From: Takakia lepidozioides
Lineage: Eukaryota; Streptophyta; Takakiopsida; Takakiales; Takakiaceae
Direction of reading: 5' to 3'
DNA: 60,000 nt
Assembly: GCA_030704615.1 (NCBI GenBank)
Contig: CM060732.1
Location: 53,737,053-53,797,052 of the forward strand
Part shown: piece by piece, positions 41,952 to 52,888 of the stretch
How positions within the stretch are numbered: the stretch's first letter is position 1
How the letters are laid out: each line of letters starts with the position of its first letter
The notes under the pieces: generated by a model
Told to the model about the DNA's origin: nothing
The model's input: the letters and a program-made list of their open reading frames with translations, nothing else
Databases searched by the model: none
Made by a program: the position numbers and the translations under genes

Positions 41952-43906
41952 TCAAGTCCTGCCGTTAGCATCACGCAAGCGATGACGGAGTGGTCTGGGC
42001 GCAAACCTTCTTCCACGCAAGAATCCTTCAACATCCATCGTCACTCGCCAGTCCTCGGTTCTTGTTGCACTCTCCCCAAGCTCAGCCACAGTCGGTTTAT
42101 AGCCAATCGTGTTAGTCAGGGAGGTCGGGCGAACCACTACACCATCCAAGTTAACCCCACTTTTCCAATGTCCGCTCTCGATCTCTATCATTGAGAACCT
42201 CAAAGTTACACTTTTCCTCTTTTCTTCCACTACAAACTCTCCCACATCGTATTCCATCCAGTCGTCTTCCACCACTCGAACAGGTGTTATATTTTGTAGC
42301 TGATTTTGAAGCCTGGCATTTTCAAACCGATTGCTCAAAAAACGGTGGTTGCTGGAAGCCTGTGTGCCATCACTCAAAGAAAGAGAGAATTCAGTGGGTG
42401 AACTTGCCCAGCCGTATACATGATCGCCATCCCTGGAGTCCTTGCGATCGCTCAACTGAAGTCGAAATGATAGAGTGTAAGATCCTTGTGGAAGTAGACA
42501 ATTCAACTCGCCAGTAGCTTCAAACCAGCAAACCTCCTTCAAAGATGCTACCTCTGGCCAACTGCACATGACACAAACAGTTGGAGCTGCATGCCGTGAC
42601 GCCGACAGGATAGTGACTTGTAGGTGACAGGGGTAGCAGATGGGCAAGTGACATGTTATGTAATCAACAAGTATTGTTGTTTTCTGACAAAGTTCTGCTC
42701 AATATACCTCAATCCATCAACTGGGGTGAGCAGCATCAACATAACAATTTACATCGCACGAACTTTTTCAAACCCCTTCCAAACCTCACTCCCTCATGCT
42801 CCCTAAGATGCAAGAACCAATACTTATAACAGTCTCTCTGTCATGCCAGGGTGTGCTGATAGGTTTTAAGACTGAATAATAAAAATTAAGGAGACCAAAG
42901 GAGAAACCAGATTGGAAATGTGCACATCACAACACTTCCGGAAGAGAAGTACCTTGAGCCCTTTCGGGGGAGCCACCTCCAATACCGATCATCATCACCC
43001 CAGACAACATTCAGGCCCCTTGCTGACACACTATAGCATACTGCTCCTGTGGCCTTATCCAACCAGCATGCCTGTACAATACAACATTCCATGCATCGAG
43101 AGCAATTCAATAGTGAACGATACCTCTCGAAGTAAAAACTTCTAACTTTCAGATTCGTTTGCAGTCTCAAATCTGGAACATGACCTATCGTTGATTGTTT
43201 CATGCACGTCTTATTTGCGAATAAGATCCTACATTCATATATATAGATAAAGTTCCGACTAAATTTTTTTGTCACGAAGTCACTGTCTGAGAAATGGACA
43301 AAACCAGTATTATTCATATGGTTGTGAACTACTCCGGAATCCAGGTTTAGAATATTTCTAAGAAAGACAACGATTTCCATCCGTGGAGGAAACAAACATA
43401 CAGAGTGCTTTCAAATCTTTCCGATACATCACAACAATGACTCTAACATTATGATTAAGTCACTCGCAAACCTTGTCATGTCAGAAAACAAGGAGCGCAG
43501 AAGAGTCGGACTCATCTCTGACCTGTGTGCCATTCCGAAGAAGAACCTGCCTAGTAAAAAACTCAAATACATCGCGTTTACTCGAAAAACTCTGAGGAAC
43601 GTCGCAGGCAAGTGCCAAAATCTCAGGGTAAGAATCTGGCAGCAGATGCTCCCAAACAAGGTCCGACTGAAAAGTATTTCGAAAACCACGACAGACACAT
43701 TCTCCCCTGGCCACGTCCCTCGGACTCAGGCGCATTACAATTAGACCGATACAAGCATCAGGTAAGTCAACCAGCCCGCCGTCATTGGTTCGATCGCCGT
43801 CTCGCTCATTTACTTCAGGCTCTTCACTACTTTGCGAAATCCACCCCGTCTCATCAGTCAGAGCGCCAGGTCGCTCCTCAACCGCAACAATGTTGCCTCT
43901 TTCCAT
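41952..43906 (-). CDS. F-box protein with phloem protein 2 (PP2-A) domain
   Basis: Three exons: 43906-43523, 43071-42953 and 42561-41952, with GT-AG borders and matching phases, giving about 370 residues. Exon 1 has an acidic N-terminus and the F-box (DLPDACIGLIVMRLSPRDV, then VWEHLLP). Exon 2 reads CWLDKATGAVCYSVSARGL then YWRWLPRKGS. Exon 3 has the PP2 lectin-like fold (EVCWFEATGELNCLLPQGSY, SFRLQLSDRK, YDVGEFVVEE). This is the plant F-box/PP2-A13 type. The F-box should bind SKP1 within an SCF ubiquitin ligase, and the PP2 domain is thought to bind the target, probably a glycan or glycoprotein. Length and order are normal for the family. The start ATG at 43906 is the first in frame and gives the usual N-terminal length. 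Confidence 0.88.
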
Positions 43907-45169
43907 ACTAGCTCTCTTCCTAAGGCGTTATGAACTCGAAGCCCTTGGTCTATTGCGTTGGGAGTATTGCTTGCTTGTACAATCGGTTCTTGGATCTCAT
44001 CTCCAAATTCCTGCAATCCTCGTCTCTCTGCATCCAAGCACAACTCCATAGTCTCCCGCATATCTTGCTTGGCTGTGGATCGTGTGACGAGGCCGCTCTG
44101 CATCCATCGCTCTCTTCACCGTCCGCATCGCTGTCCATTTGCTTCAGAGCGCAGCTCACGCGTGGCAGCCAAAGCGACACTCCCTTGTCCTGTGAACCGC
44201 CTTGGACACTGGGATGAACAAGGGCGTTGGAGATGAATGCGCTCATCCATCCAGTTTCCTCTAAAAATAACTAAAATAGATAAAAGTATGAAGAAAAAGA
44301 TATTCTAATGGGACAGATTTGAGCGTCGCCCACGTGACGTACATTCCACGCGTATTGGAAGACGTCGGATGGCATTGACCAGACCCGTTTTCCTTACACA
44401 TGTCGTCCTCCGTGAGCTCGCGCCAAGTCCAAGACCAGCCTCAACCAAACTCGTCGTTGCGTTGGAGAGAAAGAGAGGGAGAGAAGGCTGCGCAGGTGCG
44501 TGTGCTGAGGGCGATCTCGATCATCCCTGAGGATCGCCTGCCATTATTTAGGGTTGCTGATTTCACTGCCATCATCGCGCATTGTGTCTTATTACAGTTC
44601 CAGTTCGCCTGGTGCCTGCAATTGATCCTTACATAAAATCCAACCCATTCACTCTTTCTCCATTCTCTCGCGTGGTCGCTAATCCTCTGGAATTACCTTC
44701 ATAGCGGTAAGACCCTAGTGTGCTGGGACAAGACGCTCCTTGATACTCGAGGCAAAACCCGGGCAACCAGTCATCTACACAAACAATGGCATCTTGTAGA
44801 GAATCATTATAGAATATCCAATGAATGTGAAGCCACGACGTTGGGGACAGGCAACTCAGGTACCGTCGGGTGCGCTTCAGTAGCTTGAGATGGTAGTTAT
44901 GTAGGGCCCTCCACAACCATACATGGAGCTGCGGTGTCTAGACAAATATCTCTGTCTTGATCTAATACCTCTCTATAAGTGCGCCCCTGATGTTTGGGCC
45001 AGTCTCTCTCTAAGTTGTCCGCTTGAGTTCCGTTATTCATCTGTTCTGCTGCCTGTTCTGTATGTATCCTGCAAGACAGCTCTGGAGACACATCGGCTCC
45101 TATTACGTAACTCATCATGAACTAAGCTCTCCGTTCATTGTGCTGATCTAGACTCAAGCTGCACACAGA
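43907..45169. promoter_or_regulatory. Intergenic region between two divergent genes
   Basis: About 1.26 kb separates the start of the F-box/PP2 gene (minus) from the GMC-hydrolase gene (plus), so it should contain both promoters and 5' leaders. I see no clear core promoter motif. A frame from 44401 ends in a donor-like CAG|GTGCGT, but joining it to 45170 gives an early stop, so it is at most leader sequence. Confidence 0.4.
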
Positions 45170-48100
45170 ATGGAAGCCGCACTTGATCGGCAACCTGAGG
45201 AGAGCGCAAATGCTCGAGCATCGAGTCGATTGACCACTTCAAACGGCGAGTGTGAGAATTGCAATATGGTAGCTGACACTCCAGAGTTTGAGATTGAAAC
45301 CCAGCTAAACACGAATTCAACGAGTAGTAAAAGTTCAGATGGCTATGACGCAATAGTGGTAGGCTCTGGCTATGGTGGAGCGATTGCAGCGTGCAGGCTG
45401 GCAGAAGCTGGCCTCAAAGTGTGCGTGTTGGAGAAGGGACGTCGCTGGGAAGCCCACGAGTTTCCAACTTCCGTCTGGCAACTTCTTCGCTCCACTTATT
45501 TGCGCACACCATTCGGAAGCTTTGGAGACCCCAAAGGTCTCTTCCAGGTACACCCTAAGCTTGCACAATTGAGTTATGCACAAATCCCATTTACAACATC
45601 CATAGAGTTGGTTAGTGTGATCTGTATAGGGGAAGTCACTGTCCCTCTGTACTTCCGCCTTTCTCGGTCTGCTCAGTCGGGCTCGCCGTCGTTCGCAAAC
45701 CTCAAAAGTCCAAAGTTCTTCGGCCGGTGACTTCCCCTGCGTAAAGACTTTCCAACTTATTTCTTTCCAGATTATTTCTTTTCAGCTTATTTCTCAATCG
45801 TAGGATGTAAAGGACAAGAAGTAAAGGAACAGAAAGATAAAGAAAAGGAAAAAATGGCCCCGCCTTGCAGGGAAATCTTACGCTGGAAGATATGTCTTAC
45901 GTGGGAAATTCTGCCCCAAGAGATCCCTGAAAACACAAAGGGAAAAAGCTAAAATGTTTACGTGGATCATACGGACTGGTATGTAATTAGTGTACACAGT
46001 CACGAGAATCAGAGACGTGAAAGCTTTGATGCAGTAGGGAGAATGTCGACGACTTTCCATGGGCACCTGATTGAAGCTCCTGACAGGAGTTTAGGAGGTC
46101 TGTAACTTGAATCATGTGCCTGTGCAAGCAGATGCATGTTCAAGGGGACACATTTGCACTTGTTGGGGCGGGACTTGGTGGAGGGTCGTTGGTGAATGCC
46201 GGGCTGGTGGCACGATTGCCCGCACGCGCACGACGAGATCCACGGTGGCCGAAAGAGTGGGAGAGGGACTGGCACGCATGCGAAGCTCGTGGCAATGCCA
46301 TGCTGGAGCCTGAGGAAGTTCTTCACGTCTTCCCAAAGTCACAGGTTCGTGCCCCAGACCAGTTTCATTTACATCAGTTATAGAGCAATGGCGCGCTGCA
46401 GTAAAAAGTTCGGCAGAGGCACACTGTAGCACTACTACACTGTAATCACTTTCCTAATTACGTCAACACAAGACCAGTTTTGCAAGGAGCTGCGAGACTG
46501 CAGACCGAGCTGCAGACACGCAGTTTGCCATTAGTGCGTGGGTCCAGAAGTAAGTGGTTTTATGAGGATAGGAATGGGGTGAGCTATAAGAGTCATTGAA
46601 ACCCTTTCTCCTGGTGTCCCACTAGCAGCCCCTGGATCCTGATATCATGAACGCGCTCGAGTGTTCTGCAGGTTATGGAGGCAATTTCGGGAGAGATTGA
46701 AGATGCGAGTCCTGATTCCAGTAGATTTACCACACGCTTTAGGCAGGCTGGACCGAATATTGCTACGCAAGCACTCAATGCGTGCACTGCATGCGGCAAC
46801 TGCCTCAGTGGATGCCCATACAATGCCAAAAACTCCACCGACAAAAACTACCTTGCTGTAGCCATGCAGGTGTGAACTCGTTCACCACAACCCTAGATTA
46901 ATTGTTCAACACCCCAACTCTACAGTGATACATTTCTCTAACAAAATTTGCATACAGTTTTGAATCTCAGTTACAGTTTAGCTCAAGATCAGTTTAGATT
47001 GACCATGCATCGTCGTGCACTTGTATTTGATTGATATCTATCCTACATTAGCTGGAGGCCTCAGTAGATATTGGATGAATAATCCTTATCGAGAATGGTT
47101 TCGAACCTGGAGACAGGGTTTATGAAGGCTTGGTTCTCCAGCTATATAATTCATGAGTCAGAAGTTGAATAAGATTTCCTTCTTGGTCCACAACATGCAT
47201 CTACACGTGGACAAGAAACTGAATTGGTACAACCAAGTCGATCACATCTATGTTGTCAGATTGATTTGCAGTCCTTCACCACCTTTTTTGAGCTGGGTGC
47301 TCAATTTAATCGGAGAATCTGAAGACTTCACATGATCTCATGTTTTCTCCTACAGGCAGGAGCGAAGATAGTCACAGAGTGTGAGGTCCTCTTTGTGATA
47401 CGAAACGTCCAAGTTGCAGGTAAAGATGGCATTTCATGTGCTTGTCGCCATGGTTTTCCGGCAGGACGTGGGCGAAGGTGGCGCGTGCACCTCAATGAAG
47501 TGGAGTGCTTGTCAGCGGATAGTGTCGTTCTCGCAGGTAAGGCTTGATTCCACTTGACTTAAACAGCTTGAATCACCTATTTCAGTTGCGTAGACATCTC
47601 ACGACCCTAACCAACAGAATACTGGAAACAAATCAGTGGTGCCCTGGTAACAGCATGATCATGCTGCAGGCAGATTCTGTCCCTTCCCTTTCCTTGTGGG
47701 AAGTACGTCAATAGTAGAAGGATTTCATCATGTCAACGACAAAGTGAGTTGTGTTGTTCCAGTGCAGCGAGTTGTACGAGTTGATTGCCTGGTGAGCAGA
47801 TGTCAGGCAATGCGGATGCATATTCTAATGGCTCATCTGCGATCGTGCAGCTGGTGTGCTGGGGACAACCGAGATCCTCTTGCGGTCTCGGGAAAGAGGG
47901 CTGGACCTTTCAGAGAGGCTGGGCTACGGTCTCAGCTGCAATGGCAACAACATTGCCCTGTTGGCCGGCACACGGGCACCCACAAAGGGTCATGCCATCC
48001 ATAAGAAAGACTTTGCCACTGTGCCCATGCCAATGCGTCCTGGCCCCTCCATCTCCAGCTCTCATACATCCTCCCTTGGCTTCACCATACAGGTATATAT

Positions 48101-51100
48101 TCTTCTTCTTATGCGTTTGCCAATTACTATTACATAACTTTCTAGAACTACTACCTATTGCCGAGCGTGCTCAAGTGCCCAAGTGTCAAGCGTAATTCTC
48201 TGCAAAATGTGCAATTGAAGCTCTGCAGACCAAAACCTGACTGACAGCTCAAAATGTCTTAAGCAATTTGAGAGTGGCCTCTATCTCAGTACTTGTAACC
48301 ATCCAACAACCGGCCTGAAGTAGTCTGGAAGCTTGTAGATCAAAACTATTCAAATTTGCTTACGGAAGTGCTACAAAAGTGGTATGTGGCTGAAGTTCCA
48401 ATCATTTGCCTGTGGAACCTCGTAAACAAAAGGAATGAGTCCCTAGAGGAAGTGTTGATAGTGGACTGAAGCTATAAGCCTTGAATGCGGATGTGCAGGC
48501 AGCAACTATACCAACAGCTTGCCCGCACCTGATGTTCAAGGGAGTGCTCACCTACGGTTGGCCTCCTGGTGTTTGGCTATTACAAGGCCTCTGGGATCAC
48601 CTCAAATACTGGGCCAAGAGGAAGGACAGCGATGTCATCGCACTCAACATGATTGGCTATGATGCAGCTGATGGTCGAATATTTCTGGATCCGTGCACGG
48701 CTCGCCTGAGGTCAGTATCTGTCAAGTGTCCATTGACTTGTAGACCACATGTATTTGTCTCCAGATTGAAACTTCTGTGACCAGCTCATGAACTAGTTCT
48801 TGAAGATTCTTGCACAAGGGTGAACTCTTAAATAAACTTCACAAAATAAATTCATACAAGTCAATCATCTGATTTCCAATACTTTGGCCAGGTTCTACGC
48901 TCCACAAGATGCACTTCTTCCTCACAAGATCACAACATTTCAGAAGTTGGCAAAACGCCTTAGGGGCATGCTTTACATGACACGTTTTCGCTCAGCTTCT
49001 GTGCACCTGCTGGGGGGCTGTAATGCTGCTTCTAATGCTCATATGGGTGTTGCCAATCCCAATGGCCAAGTCTTTGCCCCTTACGCCCAGAGATCGAAAG
49101 CTCTTCAAAAGGTCACCTCTGGAGCCACAGTATTGAATGATCAGGAGCACCCCACAATCCAGGAAAGCACCCCTGAGAGTTTTCAATTTGAATCTCGATA
49201 CTCATCACTAACTGGGGGAGCTTCAGGCACAGGGGCGTTGGAAAAGGAGGTTCCTATGGACTTGACCACCCCCACAACAGTACATGCTGGCCTATATGTC
49301 TGTGATGCTTCCCTTGTTCCATGTGCTGTGGGTGTGAATCCATTGAGTACTATCACCACAGTCGCTGAGCATGTGGCTAGCTCTCTTGTGTGGGATACCA
49401 CTGACTTCCTGTGGATGAAAGACTATCTCAGGACAATTTCATTTGCAGTGAAGGAACATGCCAAAGAGTGCAGTCCTATTTCTAGAGAGGCAAGCTCCAA
49501 CTCACTCTCACAGGCAGGTGATAGCGTCCCTTTAAAGTCCCCAGCAAGGAACAAGAAGCAAAATGGATCGCTTAACGTGCCTCCCAACCCAAGTTTCAAG
49601 ATGTTTCAATCTGGTGATATAACCTTTGAAAGCGCTTCCTATGTGGGTAATTGGGGGCCCAACAATGACGAGAATTTGGATAGCAAGGACCTCAAAAACA
49701 TGAAACAAAGTGAGAACAACAGGGTCTCCACTCCCAAAAGTGGGTCAGTTGCTGGTGGATGCAAGTCGGCTGCTACATTTTCTAGTAATGAAGGAAGACA
49801 ACATGTACTGCCAGGGCTGCGAGCTCTTGATGGTCAAAAAACAGTTACAGAGGAAGGCCACAAGCCAATTATAGTTCAGGAGACTCTGCGTGGAAACCTA
49901 GGCGGAATGCCCTGCACACTACAGGTTTGTCTCTTTCATGTCACAGTTTAGAGGAACACATCCCTCACAGTGATTAGATGAAAAATCACAGGCCTAAGAA
50001 TTTGCTTTGCCTGTAAAAATTGTCGGCATGATCTATAGTGCCACCAAAAAAAATTCTAATGTGTATGTACTCTGTTTCAGTTGGTGTTGCACATGGGAGT
50101 AAGTCCTGATGGCTACCAGCTCTGGAGCGACCATTTACCTCACATCTCTAGCAACCGGAGCTTTGGAGATCCCCACCCACTGCTGCGAGGTTGTGTGGGT
50201 GGAAAGTTGTTTATGCAATCACTGGATGCAGGAGTGCTGCATATTGTGGATGGATATGTAGATATGTGCTGGGTTGATCCCCGTGTGCCTTTCACTCAGT
50301 ATATGCACTATCATCTTCTTCTTGCAGCTTCGTCTGGGGCCAGGTAAGCTTTCTGTATCCACCTTGGAACAGTCTTGCCTCTCTCTCTCTCCAAATGCTC
50401 CCTCTTGTTCTGCCCGAATTGTGCGCAGGGTCTATGGCCACAAGACTATGGCAAACAGATACATTCTCACCCCAAAAAACATTTCGTATCCAATTTTTTC
50501 TGTCATTAGATTAGATTGATGCCACTGTCGTTCTTAAGGAAAAGGAAATGCTACAAAATTGGTGCGTACTGTCAAGGTGACTCACGCTTATGTTGTGTGC
50601 TTGGTGCAGATATGTGTTGGATGGTAGGAAGGTAATGCAGCCTTTCCTGCTTGGTACCTGGGGTTGGCAAGAGTCAACAACTCTTCACATGACTATACGT
50701 CGGGTTATGCCTCCTCACTCAAAGATGCCAGGTATTGAGAAGCCATTGGTGCTGGAGGGCAAACTTAGAGTGAGCATGCTAAGCCTTCTGCACTCTCTAT
50801 GCACTTTGCGTGGCACAAAGAGAGTTCAATTTGTAAGGCTACTAGCAGCAAGCATGCTTCGGACTTATTTCTTTAAAGGCCCTCGCCTGGCGGGAGTTCC
50901 ACCAAAGTTTTTACCCTCTACTCCCCACAGCAATCTTCCTCCATTTGTGCTCCACAACATCACCACAGGTATGATACTGACATGGTCTGTTTCTTTATAC
51001 ATGGGTTTCAACTCACCTGCATTATTCTCAAATTCCACTTTTCAATGTAAAGCCCACTTTTTAAAGATTTCTGTCCCCGACTTATTCCCCGACTTATTCC

Positions 51101-52888
51101 CCTCGGTCTTGAGTCTTTATACTGTCCATTTTGGCACAAAGACCATACTTGCAAGACTAGAAGCACTCATATTTTTTAGCGATGTTGATTGCCTCCCTCC
51201 GATGTATAGTCATTAGACATGATGATTTATAGCACAATATGGTTTGTAAATATCTTCCATTTACAAGATCAAGTCGTTGTTCTTACCAACCACTTCGGCT
51301 CGCTGGATAGAGGACGGATGGGAGATCAGCTGCAAGCAATTCCGTCGCAATGAGGAAGCGGACGATGATGGCGCACAGTCTCGAGTGGTTCTGCTGATCA
51401 ACGGTTACTGCCTAGAAAGCTACTATCTTCCCACCGAGCCCCACGACCTAGTCCGCACATTAATCCAAAACGATTACGAGCCCTGGGTGCTGCAAACCCG
51501 CTACCACCCCGAGCATGCCACTCCTCGACCCTTCACCTTTGACGACGTCGCCCGTTTCGACATCCCTGCTGGTACGTCTCTGAATCCTTTAAACTTCCCA
51601 CCACTGCGTTTTCGTAATAACCACACCCACCAAATCACTGACAAAACACCATTGCTGCATGCAGTGTTCGCAAAGATCGCAGCGGTGAAAGGGAACACAG
51701 TCCGCGCTCACGTTGTGGCTCACTGTGTGGGGGGGCTCTCAATCCACATGGCCCTGCTGGCCGGCTTCGTCCCCACCTCCTCCGTCGCATCCTTGGCCTG
51801 CACCAACTCCTCCATGTTCTTCTGTCTCTCTCCCTTGCCTCTCGCCAAGCTCTTCGCTCCTCTCATTCTCGTAAGCTCTCTCCTCTCAAGCACACCGTTA
51901 TGTATCCCAAATCGTTTCAAAATACTAGGCTTGACTTAGTTTATGTGATTGAGTGGATTCATGAGTGGAGTGTTTCCATTCTGAATGTTGTGGCACGATG
52001 CTTAAAGGTCGGAGCCTATTTCTAGTGTAAAGCGGCAATAGGCTCCGACCATAATAACGTATCATCATCACCTCCACGTCATCATTGACATGTCATTATG
52101 GCCACATCATCATCAAGTGACGTATCATCATCATGCCACATCATCATCTCCACGTCCATAATGTATCCATCGTATGTGTGATGGGACAGATATCGATGGC
52201 CATCCTGGGCAAGAACAGCGTGCTGCAACTGGACGCGGGCAAGGACGGTTGGCGCCACGCGGTCGTCCGCGCGCTGGCGCGGATCATACCGCGACCGCAA
52301 CCGTGCGCGCACGATCGGTGCCAAGTGTTCTCGGGAATCTTCGGGACCTCGTTCTGGCACGAGAACTTGACGGAGAGCATGCACACGTGGCTGGTGCACC
52401 GCGTGGTTCACTGCGTGCCCATGTCCGCCTTCCCGCACATGCGCACGATCTGTCTTGCGGGGCGCGTGGTTGACAAGCGCGGTTCAGATGAGTACCTGGC
52501 ACACCCGGAGAGGCTGGCGCTGCCCACCACGTACATCTCGGGCGGCCGCACGGTTCTGGTCACGCCAGAAACGTCGCTGCGCGGACAGGAGTTCATGACG
52601 CGCCATCATCCACAGTTCGAGCATGTCCGCGCGGTTGTGCCCGGCTACGGCCACGCCGACCTGCTCATTGGGGAACATGCCCACGTGGACGTGTTCCCGC
52701 ACATTGTTGGGCACCTACGCAGAGTGGAGGCGAATGGCGGCAAGGGGCAAGGTGTTGTTCCCTTATCTTGGGAGCGTCCGCGGGACGGCAGTCTGCGGCG
52801 GCTGCTGCGGCTCTGCTTGCTTCTTGTGCTGTGCCTTGTTCTGTTCAGGATCCGTAGTTGGTCGGACTTCATTCACCCATTCGGATGA
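45170..52888 (+). CDS. GMC oxidoreductase (cholesterol-oxidase-like) fused to alpha/beta hydrolase
   Basis: Twelve exons: 45170-45547, 46132-46344, 46672-46869, 47356-47536, 47851-48092, 48499-48710, 48892-49924, 50081-50343, 50610-50968, 51311-51571, 51665-51870 and 52190-52888. All have GT-AG borders with consistent phase, giving about 1414 residues. The N-terminal FAD site is [20 protein letters not shown], then [15 protein letters not shown] cysteine cluster follows ([17 protein letters not shown]). The GMC C-terminus is [15 protein letters not shown] and [18 protein letters not shown] middle domain carries [12 protein letters not shown]. The hydrolase half begins [10 protein letters not shown], with nucleophile elbow [10 protein letters not shown], then CTNSSMFF and a catalytic-histidine segment [13 protein letters not shown] hydrophobic tail ([14 protein letters not shown]) suggests membrane anchoring. 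It probably oxidises a sterol-like or lipid alcohol and hydrolyses an ester or lactone; the substrate is unknown. Confidence 0.88.
52007..52050. repeat. 14-bp perfect inverted repeat in the last intron of the GMC-hydrolase gene
   Basis: GGTCGGAGCCTATT (52007-52020) and its exact complement (52037-52050) flank a 16-base loop. It would form a stable hairpin in DNA or in the unspliced transcript. It may be the residue of a small inverted-repeat transposon. Confidence 0.85.
52060..52160 (+). repeat. CATCAT-rich imperfect repeat
   Basis: Repeated ATCATCATC with ACGT and CCACATCATCATC variants, between the hairpin and the last exon. Confidence 0.7.

Noticed and set aside
44401-44636. Open frame with a donor-like end, considered as a first exon of the GMC-hydrolase gene.
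   Set aside because: Joining it to the acceptor just before 45170 gives a stop after a few codons. The ATG at 45170 already gives a complete N-terminus before the FAD-binding segment.
51277-51310. Start of hydrolase exon 10 at 51268 or 51277.
   Set aside because: The phase left by the previous exon (one base) does not fit those starts. The AG at 51309-51310 gives GAG GAC GGA TGG, in frame and matching the domain start.
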